A stretch of 64,000 nt of DNA, taken from contig JARKIP010000017.1 in assembly GCA_029990175.1 (NCBI GenBank), forward strand, positions 11,364,001 to 11,428,000, given 5' to 3'. The stretch is from Petunia secreta (Eukaryota; Streptophyta; Magnoliopsida; Solanales; Solanaceae). Under the pieces are notes generated by a model. It was not told where the DNA came from and made no database searches. It saw only the letters and a program-made list of their open reading frames with translations. The translations under genes were made by a program, and so were the position numbers. Below, in pieces: positions 44,872 to 55,729 of this stretch (position 1 is the stretch's first letter; each line of letters opens with the position of its first letter).

Positions 44872-44990
44872 GGGTGGGCTTAAAATTGGCTTATAAGCTT
44901 ATAATTCCACTTGTAAATATTTGGTAACTTAAAAATTTATGGACTTATAAGGCCTTATGTGCTTAGAACAGCCAAAAGCCAAAAGTTGGT
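44872..44990 (+). mobile_element. Possible MITE fragment
   Basis: It begins GAGCCCGTTTGGGTGGGCTTAAAA, similar to the ends of small hAT-like MITEs common in plants, and is rich in CTTATAAGC-like palindromes. No second terminus or target duplication is seen, so it is partial. Confidence 0.35.
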
Positions 44991-46942
44991 TAGTAAATCT
45001 GTTAATAAACATGGCGAACACTTAATGCTTGTGCTTGATACTTTGAGAACTGAGAAGTTATATGCTGACCTCAAAAAATGTGCCTTTTGTGTTGAGCGTC
45101 TTACCTTTCTTAGTTTTGTTGTGAGTGCTAATGGTGTTTAAGTCGATGATTCAAAAGTTGAGGTTATTAAAGATTGGCCGACCCCTACTTCGGTGTCTCA
45201 AGTTCGACGTTTCAATGGGCTACCGAGCTTTTATAGGAGGTTTGTTCGTGACTTTAGCACCATGGCAGCTCATTGAACGAAGCTGGTCAAAAAAGACCCA
45301 CCGTTCGTGTGGGAAAAGTCCCAAGAGAGGGCTTTCCAAGACATTAAACGGAGGCTAAGTTCTGCCCTATTGTTGCAACTCCCTGACTTTGGCAAAGAGT
45401 TTGAGGTTGAATGTGATGCCTCCGGAGTCGGGATCGGAGGATTGCTTATGCAAGAATCAAAGCCAATCGCGTACTTTAGCGAAAAGCTTAAGGGTGAAAC
45501 CTTGAAGTACTTTACGTATGACAAGGAATTTTATGCCAAGTTTGAGCACTCCCTCATTGAGACCATTATCTGTGGCCGAGGAAGTTTTTGATTAGAAGTG
45601 ATCATGAATTTTTAAAACATCTCTGAGGCCAAGAAAAGTTGAACCGGCGGCATGCCAAGTGGGTAGAATTCATCGAGAGCTTTCCCTATGTAATTCATTA
45701 CAAACAGGGTAAAGACAATGTAGTGGCCGATGGTCAAGGAAGTTTTCCTTAGTGACTACTCTCGCTTCAAGATTAATGTTCGAGAGAATCAAGCAGATGC
45801 ATGAACACGACCCCAAGCTTAAGAGCATCCATGATGCTATCTTGAGTGGCCATAAAGGGCAGAGAAGTATCAGTGGCACGATGGCTATCTCTTTCAGAAT
45901 GGGAGAGTTTGTGTGCTTGTGTTATCTTGGACACTTTGGTGTCGACAAAACTCTTGGCATCTTAACTAAGGAGTTTCACTGGCCCAAGATGCGAAGAGAC
46001 GTGGAAAAGCTTTGAATGCTTGTTTGGATTGCAAGAAAGTTAAGTTGAGGTCTAACCCTCATGGTTTGTACACTCCGTTGCCCGTTCCTAATTGCCATTG
46101 GGTTGATATATCCATGGATTTTGTGATGGGGTTACTGAGGTCAAGGGGTGGGCATGGTAACATCTTCGTCGTGGCCGGCTGTTATTTCAAAATGGCTCAC
46201 TTTATCATGTGCAAGAAATGTGATGATGCACAAGATGTTGCTACTTTGTTTATTTCTCATGTGTTGAAAATGCATGGTGTGCCTCGTACTATTATGAGTG
46301 ACCGGGACTCTAAGTTCTTGAGTTTTTGGAAATGTCTATAGGGTGCCCATGGCACCAAATTGCTATTCTCGACTTCTCACCATCCTCAGACTGATGGACA
46401 GACTAAGGTAGTCAACCGAACCTTGGGAGCTCTTCTTCGAGCTATGACCAAACGTAAGGCCTGAAGTGGCTTGATTGTTTACCAGTGATCGAATTTTCTT
46501 ATAACTGTATTGTGCATCGAATGATTAGAATGACTCCGTTTGAGTGTATGTATAGTTTTAACCCTTTGATTCCACTTGATTTAACCCTGTTGCCTCGAGA
46601 TGTTGTTATTGATTTTAAAGGTACACGTCGAGCCACTGTTTTGCTCGAGATGCATTTCAAAGTGAGGAAGAATCTTTAGGAAACCTATGATTGAGTTTCG
46701 ATGCACTTCAGAAAAGAGAGGTTCCTGAACTAAAGGAAAGGAAAGTTGGCTACGAGAGGGGATGGTCCGCTCAAAGTGCTGAGTAAGATCAACAACAATG
46801 CTTATGTGATCGACCTCCCAGGTAAGTATAATGTATCCAACACCTTTAATGCTGCTGAGTTAACTCTTTATGATGTAGGCCGAGCACCAGAGACTGAAGA
46901 GGGCGCGATTTTGAGGATGATATCTTTTCAAGAAAGGGAGGA
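44991..46942 (+). pseudogene. pol: Gypsy RT C-terminus, RNase H and integrase
   Basis: RT thumb/connection: LYADLKKCAFCVERLTFLSFVVSANGV (45058-45140). RNase H: VECDASGVGIGG (about 45410), YFTYDKEFYA and, after frameshifts, NSSRAFPM and VADG remnants. Integrase: zinc region (CLDCKKVKLRS, about 46015), core WVDISMDFVMGL (first Asp, about 46108), TIMSDRDSKFL (second Asp, about 46293) and HHPQTDGQTKVVNRTLG, where the catalytic Glu is Lys. The C-terminal domain with KINNNAYVIDLPGKYNVSNTF lies at 46785-46850. Many stops and frameshifts make it inactive. Confidence 0.88.
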
Positions 46943-47171
46943 TGATGCATTCTTTGTCCATACTGATCAAGCAACCGAGCTAGAGCCAGTGTTCGAGCCA
47001 TCGAGAATGGTTACACGAAGCCAAGCCAAGATCATGCTCGACGTGCACATTCACTTAGCGTGGCCGGAAGAAAGAAATCGCTCGAAGAATGAGTGGCCGA
47101 GCTCAAGACTGGGCATTTACATTTGCAAGCTAGAGCCCGAGGCTGAAAAGTACCGGAACACTAATCCATGA
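46746..47171 (+). pseudogene. pol: Pol C-terminus reading through polypurine tract into LTR
   Basis: One open frame spans the integrase C-terminus, the polypurine tract (about 46931-46942, SFQEREDD) and the first 230 bases of the LTR, where it encodes FEPSRMVTRSQAKIMLDVHIHLAWPEE in broken similarity to two other LTRs. The TRSQAK motif is kept in all three, so this part of pol is encoded by U3. Confidence 0.8.
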
Positions 47172-47690
47172 TGCCGAGCACTTAAGTGACCGAAGGGCTA
47201 CCGATGTGCCCGAGGCAGGAGAACATCTGTTATCAATTTAGATGTTCTCAATTGTGCCGAGGTTGAGCAACCGAGCATTGAAGCCCATAGCGCCTGACCA
47301 CATTGTTTACTTGGGCCCTACGTGGCCTTGTTTTATTGGTCAACTGTGACCATTTTCCTAGTTTATTGATATTGAATGTTAGTTGTATGCTATTCTGTCT
47401 CTGTTATGAGCAGAACCTCGTCGTGGTATTGTTAAGGAACTTGTGTCAATCGATGGATTCCATTTGAACAGCTTCTTCTTTCGTTATTCAATTTTTATGA
47501 AGCTTGTAGAGTCTTCTTGTGGATTGTTGCTTAGTATAGGTGTATCTTTTACCTTCGGATCAAGTGGCCCAAGACTAGTTCCTTTGGGTTCGTTTGATTG
47601 AAGCTAAGATACATCTTTCTTCTATGTTTACATTTATGTCTTTAATTCTGTTGTTCGTTGTGTTCAGTTGCTAAGCTTCGATTAGCTTGA
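46943..47690 (+). repeat. LTR of the plus-strand Gypsy 3' half, truncated
   Basis: Starts TGATGCATTC after the polypurine tract. The R/U5-like part at 47520-47640 (GCTTAGTATAGGTGTA) resembles the other LTRs. The end is lost at the junction with the Retand-like element. This LTR lacks the GGCGG clusters. Confidence 0.65.
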
Positions 47691-48500
47691 ACCTATATTT
47701 ACAGCGGCCACTAGACTGGCTAGGGCATCAGCCTCTGTGTTTTCTTCTCTTGGTATTTGATCGATCTTCCATTCATGAAAAATTTTCAAGCGCTTCTCCA
47801 CCCTTGCTAGATACTCGTGCATTCGAGCATCTTTGGTGGCGAAGGCTCCGGTTATTTAGTTGACCACTAGCTGAGAGTCGCTAAAGTGACTGATCTACCT
47901 CATCCCTAGTAGTCTAATTCAAGTGCTTGAATTATGGCTTCATATTCTGCTTCATTATTTTTTATCAGTGGGTAACAGACGGCCTTTCGAAATATGTTCT
48001 TGGTCAGAGATTTGATCATGATTGCGAGACCAGCTCCTTTGACATTCGAAGCTCTATCGGTATGGATCACCCATTCTCCGGGGGTAACGCCTTCCATTAT
48101 CTTGTATTCGACATCGGCCTTCGGCATTATATTGGCATTGAAGTCAGCAACAAAGGCCGTGAGGACTTGTGACTTGATGGTCGTGCATGGTTGATCGACA
48201 ATATCGTACTCTCCTAATTCTACGGTCCATTTTCTAGGCTGCCCGAGAGCTCAGGTTTGTGAAAGATAGTCCATAAAGGGAAAGAGGAGACTACGATGAT
48301 CGTATGACTCTGAAAGTATGGTCTCAACTTCCTTGCTACTATCATTAATGCGAGCGCCAATTTTTTCAGATGTTGATAGTGGGTTTCAATGTCCAGGAGA
48401 GATTTGCAGACATAGTATATTACAGATTGCACTTCCTTCTCATCTCGTACAAGAACAACACTTGCAGCAACTTCAGACACCGCTAGATATATTAACAACG
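47690..48500 (-). pseudogene. pol: Tat-lineage RNase H and second (archaeal-type) RNase H
   Basis: On the minus strand the first RNase H reads LLIYLAVSEVAASVVLVRDE and LALALMIVARKLRPYFQSH (48498-48330). The second reads WVIHTDRASNVKGAGLAIMI and NNEAEYEAIIQALEL (48080-47910), then EADALASL near 47720. Two RNase H domains in tandem are diagnostic of the Tat/Retand lineage. Frames are broken by stops. Confidence 0.82.
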
Positions 48501-48779
48501 GCTCTCCCTCTCGTGGCTAGGTTAGCAATGGGGGGTTGGCCAGATACTGCTTCTGCTCTCGGAGTGTCTGACTGCATTGTTCCATCAGCTCAAAACTCCT
48601 ATTCTATTTTAGGACATTGAAGAACTGACACCTCTCTGAATATCATGAGTTAAACCGGCTAAGCGCGGCTATCCGACCGTTGAGTGTCTTCACCTCCACT
48701 TCTCTCTTCGGCACCTCTGGTATGACCTCGATTGCTTCGATCTTGAAAGGATTTCCTTCTATCTCTTTGTTAGAGATGA

Positions 48780-49630
48780 TGAACTTGAGAAACATTCATG
48801 AGGATACGTTTAATGTGCACTTTTCTAGATAGAGCTTCATACCAAACTTGTCCTAGATGGCGAATGCTATTTTCAAGTGACTGACGTGGTATTTAACGAA
48901 TTCTGATTTGACCAACATTTCGTTGATGTAAACTTTCATAGTTTTCTGATCTGCTCCTTGAACATCAGGTTCACCAATCTCCGATAAGTTGCTTCTGCAT
49001 TTTTCAAACCAAAAGGCATTACTCGGTATCAGTAAGTCCCCCTGTTTGTGATGTAAGAGGTTTTGTCTTGGTCACAGGGGTTCATGATGATCTGATTGTA
49101 TCCTGAGTACGCATCCAAGAAAATAAGAGCTTCATGGCTCGCCGCCGAATCGATGAGTTGATCGATGTTAGGCAGCGGGAAGGAGTTCTTAGGGCACGCT
49201 TTATTCAGGTATGTAGAGTCGATGCACATTCTTCATTTTCCATTCTTCTTGGGGACCACCACAACGCTGGACAACCAATTAGGGTATTGGACATCGCGAA
49301 TAGATCCATTGTTTAACAGCTTCTCAACCTCTTCATAGACTGCCAGCCCCCTTTCATGGTTGATCGACCAATACTTTTTCTTGACCGGCTTGAAGTTTGG
49401 ATCAACATTTAAATTGTGTGTGTTGATGCTAGCTGTGATACCAAGCATGTCGGTATGTGTCAAGGCAAACATGTCTGACCGAGCACGTAGGAAGTTAGTG
49501 AATTCTTGTTTGGCTTCGACCGAGAGTTTAGCCCCCACGTAGAATTTCTTATCTGGGAACCTCTCACCGATGATTACTGGGTCGACGTTGTCGATAGTGG
49601 ACTTGGCGGTCATCTCTTTATCTTCTGAGT
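48780..49630 (-). pseudogene. pol: Tat-lineage reverse transcriptase
   Basis: 49613-49233 contains VEEVEKLLNNGSIRDVQYPNWLSSVVVVPKK-like blocks. 49229-49029 contains MCIDSTYLNKACPKNSFPLPNID and FLDAYSGYNQI. The active-site region near 48930 reads VYINEMLVKS, where the family has Tyr-x-Asp-Asp, so both catalytic Asp are changed. Stops and frameshifts add to the damage. Confidence 0.82.
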
Positions 49631-49963
49631 ATCAAGACGTGCCGGGTGGCTCTCGACGTCAGTTCCTTTGTGCCCTTTGGACCCGAATGGTATGCTGGTA
49701 GCTAAGCAAGGGCCCAGCAGTTTATCTATCATCTTCCGCTGGTTCTTCACCTACTTCTTTACCACACACGTCACAGCGGCCACATAGCAACTTTTGGATA
49801 GCTTCTGCTCCCCTCAAATCTCTCTCAATTCCTAGGGAGTAGGGTACTTAAAGACTTGATGAAGTTTAGACGGCACTACGCGTACTTCATTAATCTAGAG
49901 GTCTTCCCAAGATAATGTTTTACGAAAGATCACATGTCATTACCTAGAAGGACGTTGCTTTCG

Positions 49964-50314
49964 TTAACCTGGGAGGTGGACCACCAGGAGCACTTCTCCA
50001 ACAGACCTCTCACTGCAGCTGTTGAAGCTGGTTATCGTGTATGATCTGGGGATTAACTGGTGCTTGACCTCCATTTGGCATACGGCTTCCCAGTGGATAA
50101 TATTTACAGCATTTCCCGGATCTACCAACACACGCTTGACCTGAGCGTCATGCACCCATAAGGTGATGATTAAGGCATCGTGGTGCGGGTAGAGGACCTG
50201 TTGTATATCTCTATCGTCAAATTCAATGGCATTGTTATGGAGCTTCTTGGTCACCTCCTGTTGAGCTTCCCAAACCATAATGGTTCTAGCACTGTCGTTA
50301 TCAACCTCGGGCAT
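49964..50314 (-). pseudogene. pol: Tat-lineage aspartic protease
   Basis: The frame on the minus strand contains HDALIITLWVHDAQVKRVLVDPGNAVNII. Asp is kept in the triplet, but the second residue is Pro (D-P-G) and N replaces the usual Ser. The neighbouring HNNAIEFDDRD block is typical of Tat-type gag-pol. The part between this and the gag start is deleted. Confidence 0.75.
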
Positions 50315-50587
50315 CCCAAAGATCGTGTGCTGACGGACTTCGAGGTACCCTGGATTTTTGATGTTACTTTGTTGGAGTTACTATAGGGAAGGGATTCTCG
50401 ACGAGATATTGGCCTAAACAGTGAACAAAGAAATGCTACTTTCTGACATCCACTCATAGTTTCAGCCATGTCGGCCGAGTTATGAGTCGTCTGTCAGATC
50501 TTGATGGTGACGTCCTGTGAAGAATCGTCACCACCGTCCGGAATTGCTGGCGCATTTTCCTTCATAGAGACCTAAAATTTCCTAGGC
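50315..50587 (-). pseudogene. gag: Remnant of Tat-lineage gag start
   Basis: Leader and the first codons after the primer site are visible (MAETMSGCQKV at 50469), then the sequence joins the protease frame. The body of gag is missing. Confidence 0.5.
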
Positions 50588-50606
50588 TCCATGGTTGGCG
50601 CCAAAC
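50588..50606 (-). promoter_or_regulatory. Primer binding site, Retand/Tat-like
   Basis: On the minus strand TTTGGCGCCAACCATGG follows the LTR end. TGGCGCC matches the 3' end of tRNAs used by Tat and Athila elements (Asp type). Confidence 0.65.
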
Positions 50607-51066
50607 TGTTTATGCCTAAATTTTGTCGTCTAGGTTAACCAACAAAATTTGTTGGAGGGTCACGAGCAATACGATAAATGTGAAGGAAAATTACAAAAAT
50701 AAAGAGAGGAAATAATTGAAAAGTAAGTAATGAGTATTATTCTTTGAGCATAGCCGGATTCTGTGTGAATCACTTGATGTACAATACAATGTAAGGAGGA
50801 GTATTTATAGCTATGATTTACCCAGTCCTAATTATGGTAAAATACAAAGACTGATAAAGTCGTGGGCCCGTATACTAAAGGCGGTGGTATATACGAAACC
50901 CTAACTAAGAGTCTGTAAACTCTAAGGCGGCGGGATGTATACCTTGCATCATTCACCCATACCATGCTCATCAGATGTGGCGTAGGGAGAAGGTGTGTAT
51001 CCTCTTCGCCCAGCAACTTGTAAGCTAAGTCTAGTCTTGCCAACTGGACTCGTATTCCCGTAATCA
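50607..51066 (-). repeat. Retand/Tat-like 5' LTR (460 bp)
   Basis: Minus strand TGATTACGGG ... TAGGCATAAACA. Collinear with 53896-54310. TATAAATA near 50799 (minus strand) is a likely TATA box. Confidence 0.85.
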
Positions 51067-51067
51067 T

Positions 51068-51960
51068 ATGTGGCGTATTTTTTCCTACATAATTGCACCA
51101 TGTCCTTTCATGAAATGGGGGATGGACATTGTGGGACCCATGCCCAAAGTGTCAGGAGGTGTCAAATTTCTTCTCGTCATGACAGGCTATTTCACTAAGT
51201 GGGTTGAAGCAGCAACCTACTCTAGAATTCGAGAATACGAGGTGATACAGTTCATTTAGAAGAACATTATGTGCCGATTTGGAACTCCAGCAAAGATTAC
51301 ATGTGATAACGGACCTCAGTTCAGAGGGGCCGAAATCACATCATTCTTAAAAAAAGGAGATAAAAAGGATAACATCAACGCCTTATCGCCCTATAGCCAA
51401 TGGTCAAGTCGAATCATCTAATAAGACTATTGTGGAAACTCTGAAGAAGTGACTCAAGGAAGTCAAAGTCAAGTGGCTGGAAGAGCTACCAGGAGTTCTA
51501 TTGGCCTACCACACTAAAAAAAAAAAATCCAGCGCAGGGGAGACTCCATTCTCACTGACATGTAGTGCAGACGTCATGATTCCCATAGAGATAGGAGAAT
51601 CTAGCTTGCGACGGTCATTCGCTGAAGAAGGGTCAAAAAATAAGGCTTTAGCAGCTTCACGAGCGCCAGGAGAGAGTAGCCGCACGCCTAGCAAACTAGA
51701 AGCAATGGGTGGAGCAGTACTACAATGCATGGACCAGCCTGCGTTCCTTCAACATATGGGACCTAGTTCTCCACAAAGTATCTCAGAACACCAAATAGGT
51801 CAACACATGTAAGCTAGCTTCAAAGTGGGAAGGACCATACAAGATCTGAGGAATAGCCGGAAAAGGTGCGTGCATTATTGAAGACATGGAAGGAACTGCC
51901 ATTCCAAATAACTGGAACATCTCTTGGCTTAAGAAGTACTACTCTTGTAAGGTTAACTAG
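51068..51960 (+). pseudogene. pol: Tat-lineage integrase, plus strand
   Basis: The core reads PFMKWGMDIVGPMPK (first Asp, about 51124), VKFLLVMTGYFTKWVEA, CRFGTPAKITCDNGPQF (second Asp, about 51306) and, after a frameshift, IANGQVESSNKT (catalytic Glu, about 51405). The C-terminal part TPFSLTCSADVMIPIEIGESS is at 51540-51610. The zinc-binding N-terminus is missing at the junction with the inverted LTR. An A-run at 51518-51527 causes one of the frameshifts. Confidence 0.85.
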
Positions 51961-53895
51961 GCCATTATACTCAAGACATGTATTTTCTCTTTTTCTTGTT
52001 ATTACATTTAAAAGGGTATCAACCCCCTATCGTTGTTATCAAAGTTAACCAAACTTTCATTGGCTCCGCGCCCCCTTTATTCAACAAACTTACTATTCTA
52101 TTTAGTCAGTTTTACAATCAAATCCATCTACAATTCAACTATTAATAGCCCCGTCCATATTTGAGCTTAAGTAATACACTAACTTTTCATTACAAAAGTA
52201 GAGTAAGCTACTCGCTTAAAACTAGATCATTTCTAACTAGCCATCAGGCATTATCATAAGTTCAAATCATCAATTCAATACTTGCACCAACATATCGATG
52301 GGGACGCCTGCCAACATCGTGCCATTAAAGATTTAAGAACTCGAGTGGACAAGCACATTTATTCTAGCTTGACCGCAAAAAAGCCCCGTTACATGCAACA
52401 GGCTAAATATATCCCCTTACGAGCACGGGCCTTGCCCTAATTAAAGTTGTCAATCTCAGACACGACCTAAGACATCACTTGCTGATGCATAAAACAACAT
52501 CTAACAAGCGCACACCCCTCTTTAAAAGACAAACACCCAGAAAGGCACCCAAACAATGCTGCTTGACTATCTTACAAGTAGCTACGCAAGTAAGAAAAAG
52601 TATTGATGAACTCCCATTTTCATTAATATCAAAGGCCGATGGGCTTCAATTATACAATTAAGTTCTTTCGAATACAATACTATTCATTACAAGTGTTCTT
52701 AAGAAAGCTAAAAGTCTCAAAAGACAAAAAGTGCAAATTCCTCTGAATTTAGCACGACCGAGATCCTTCATCTGTACTGTAGCTCTTGGATAAGGGTCTC
52801 TCTCGACATGTCGTTGTACCACGTGCTTTGGAAAACCAGTCCAACTGAGGAAACCCTATATAGAATGGTGGAAGAAGCAGCGCGTAAGCCGAAAATTTCA
52901 GCTGGTACCGCATGAAAAAATACCAACATGGAACAACCAGCGGCTGAAAGAACATCATGTTAACCCTCTTCTCCTGACAATTATGCAACCTCCAAACTAC
53001 AAACAAGTGTAGAGGCACGCAACCACCCTGAGTGCTGAGGTTTTGGACAAATTTGTTACATATCAATCGCCTAGAGAAAGAGAGAATACCATAGCAAAGA
53101 GCATGCCGCATCAGATGGCGCTACCTCTGTACTACCTGTCCCATAGAGCATAAAGACGAGCAGATGGATAAGTCTTGCTTTGTAGGCATTCTCCTACTGA
53201 GGAGCTCCACATGACAAAAGGAATATTACAGCATCCGATGTATTAGAAAATGAGCGCACCGTAATCAGTGTACATGCAATAAAGAAAACATTCCGGAGAA
53301 CGTCATTAGGACCCCAATCAAACTTAGGGACACCGTTCATTCCATCATGGACGAAAAAATGAAAGAAGAAGACGAAGGGTGCCTCATTATTTTCATCTTA
53401 AACACCATCCATTCCGAATAAAGAAGTTTTTTGGGAATATTAAACCGGAATATTAAACCGGAATATTAAACCAGAATAAGGCAAACATTTTCCAGAAGGA
53501 GTGGAGTTATTCTCTCATAAGGAATTTTCAAGGAAAACAATGTGTTTTATTAAAAAGTCTGTGATTTGCATATATTGTGAAGCCCATTTTATAGGCGGAA
53601 TGAAATAAAGGTGGAGCACGAAATGGTTGAAATTATTATGGCCTGGAGTTTTGAAATGATTCAGCGCAGTAAAACAGTAGCCAATCAGGTGAAGACACAT
53701 GGGATTTCAAAGGAATTAAGTGTTTGTCTCGGTCAAACAGGCTGCAAGTTTCAAAGAGTCAGTGAGATATCCCTTCACACATCTCTTTGGCACCTTTCAC
53801 ACATCTCTTTTGCATACCTCTTGCACTTCCTGACTGCTTACGTCAGCACTCAGCAAGTTGGGGGACTGACTGTGAGGGTAAAAATACAAACCCAA
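51961..53895 (+). other. 3' region of the Retand/Tat-like element, no gene recognised
   Basis: The open frames, for example 53111-52749 on the minus strand, show no homology I can name. A short tandem repeat (a 15-bp unit GGAATATTAAACC, three copies) lies at 53433-53475. The sequence leads directly to the 3' LTR. Confidence 0.5.
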
Positions 53896-54310
53896 TGATT
53901 GCTGGGATACGAGTTCAACTAGCAAAGACTAGACTTAGCCTACAAGTCTTTCGGCGCAGAGGATCACGTCTTCTCCCAAGCCACGGCCTCTTACCAGCCA
54001 CGGGTCCTAAGCATACATCCCACCGCCTTAGTATTTATAGTCTCATAGTTAGGGTTAGTATATACCATCGCCTTGAGTAAAAAGGCACACATCCTTATTA
54101 GTCTTTGTATTTTACCATAATTAGGACTGGGTAAACTTATAGATATAAATACCATTTCTTCCATTGTATTGTACAATCAAGCGATTCTCACAGAATCTGA
54201 CTATTCTAAAGGAATACAATTACTTACTTTTCCTTGTATTTACCGTATTGCTTATGACCCTACTACAAATTTAATTGTTTATATTTTAAGGAAAATTTTA
54301 GGCATAAGCA
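53896..54310 (+). repeat. Retand/Tat-like 3' LTR (415 bp)
   Basis: TGATTGCTGGG ... TAGGCATAAGCA, collinear with the inverted LTR 50607-51066 and somewhat shorter. Confidence 0.85.
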
Positions 54311-54313
54311 ACT

Positions 54314-54990
54314 TTGTGCGAGTTTTCTTGTAGATTCATGGAAAAGTTCCTTCCGCATAGCGAGCAATATGAGAAGCGTCGCAAGTTTGAGTGGATTGGA
54401 AAGGGTAGCATGTTGGTGTTAGAATATAAGATTGCATTCTCTAAGATGGCCGGATATGCTCCAGAGCTGGTTTGTGAGCCTTCTGAGAAGGTCCAGATAT
54501 TTATTTATGGCCTTTCTCCTTCCTTGAGGTCCTAGATGGCTCGAGAGCTTGTGGTCGTGACTGCGTTTAATATTGCAGACGACATTACTTGTTTATAGGG
54601 CCTAGCCAGGAGGAGTTAAAATGAAAGAGTAAGAGATCTCGTGGTTTAGGATATCCTGGTACCTCGTTTGGAGGTAAGGATTCTCAAGATCAGGGAACGC
54701 CACTTGTCGGTCTACTTCAGTCTGCAGCCCATGATTTCCAGAATGTATTGGCATCTCTGGAGAGCCAGCCTCAGCTTCTTTCCCATATACGCAATCAATT
54801 TCTTCAGCGCTAGAATAATCTGGGATGTTATCTTTGTTATGATCTGGGTCTTCAAAGGAAAGATTACCCTTTGCGCTAGCAGAGAGACAATTATCTTATC
54901 CTCACCCCCAGACACCTACGAGACCTTAGGGCACTTCATCTGGATATTAGTCAGTCAAAGTCATGCTGCCATCCGACAAAGGTCGTGAAT
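54314..54990 (+). pseudogene. gag: Gag remnant of another Ty3/Gypsy (Tekay/Del-like) element
   Basis: 54314-54535 reads FMEKFLPHSEQYEKRRKFEWIGKG and VLEYKIAFSKMAGYAPEL, the capsid pattern of Tekay/Del chromovirus gag, ending in FIYGLSPSLR. After a TAG at 54533 the frame continues weakly with a zinc-knuckle-like relic near 54815-54860. No pol was found before the next insertion. Confidence 0.65.
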
Positions 54991-55724
54991 GTGGTGGCAG
55001 TGGTTCTTTTGGAGGTGATTATTAGGGTAGCAACTCAGCTCAGCCATAGAGGCAGTTCTATGCACTGTCAGTTAAGCAGGATGTTGCGGCATACGATACA
55101 GAATACCTAGGTAATTATTCCCTCCTTATTTGTGAGTAAGATTTGATTCTTTTGTTCGATCTGGAATTGGTCTGTCTTATCATGTTTCTATGGTTTCCTG
55201 GGATGTCGTTTTTGTTAAGAATCTGTTCTGGCAGAGGGATGAGTTTCTAGTATGTTTTATTCCTTGGGTTTGTGATACCCTAGTTCTTTATCTGGCGTAA
55301 ATGTGAGGGATTTTTTAGTAGTATCAGTATTGTCTTCTTGGCATCTTATTGTGCCACCTTCTGTTATTATGTCAAGTCAGTTTATCTTTCTCTTTAGAAT
55401 TCTGTGTTGGTAAGATGATGGAATTCTTATTCGTCTCTATCGAAAAGTGTCATTGTTCTTCAAGTGTAAAGTTATTAGTAAGTAATATTCGATCTACGTG
55501 TCTCCCCATAGTTTAAGACGTCAGTAGAGTTATGTTATTCTGTGAGCTTGTCTCGGTTATAAAAGGGTTTCCTGGTAAATTTTCAGAGTTTTCTTCTCAT
55601 TGGAAGGTTAAATTGGCATGGATGTTGTGCTATAAAGCTTATTTAATGTCTATTTCTTCAATTACAATTCTCTAACTAGCCCGACTCGAAATCAGTCTAG
55701 CTCTGGTAACCAGGAAAATGAGAG
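54991..55724. other. Decayed sequence after the Tekay-like gag, no gene
   Basis: Stops occur in all frames and no motif is recognised. It should be the gag-protease part of the Tekay-like remnant. Confidence 0.4.
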
Positions 55725-55729
55725 ATGAG
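55725..55729. repeat. Target-site duplication ATGAG (left)
   Basis: Matches 61201-61205. Confidence 0.92.

Larger units (their letters stand above)
44991..47690 (+). mobile_element. Chromovirus-like Ty3/Gypsy element, 3' half (plus strand)
   Basis: It starts in RT just after the active site (SKSVNKHGEH), continues through RNase H and integrase to a polypurine tract and an LTR, and is cut at about 47690 by the Retand-like element. It could be the downstream half of the element at 27821-31840. Confidence 0.75.
47690..54310. mobile_element. Retand/Tat-like Ty3/Gypsy element with inverted 5' part
   Basis: Minus strand 51066 to 47690: LTR, primer site, gag start, protease, RT, RNase H, second RNase H. 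Plus strand 51068-54310: integrase, 3' region, LTR. The parts together make one element in which everything up to the second RNase H is flipped. The exact LTR terminus (TGATTACGGG) abuts integrase sequence at 51066/51067. Confidence 0.78.

Noticed and set aside
47690..51960. An endogenous pararetrovirus
   Set aside because: LTRs, tandem RNase H domains and integrase identify a Tat-lineage retrotransposon. No movement or coat protein of that virus type is seen.
52749..53111. 120-codon minus-strand frame
   Set aside because: No homology, and it lies in the 3' untranslated part of the Retand/Tat-like element.
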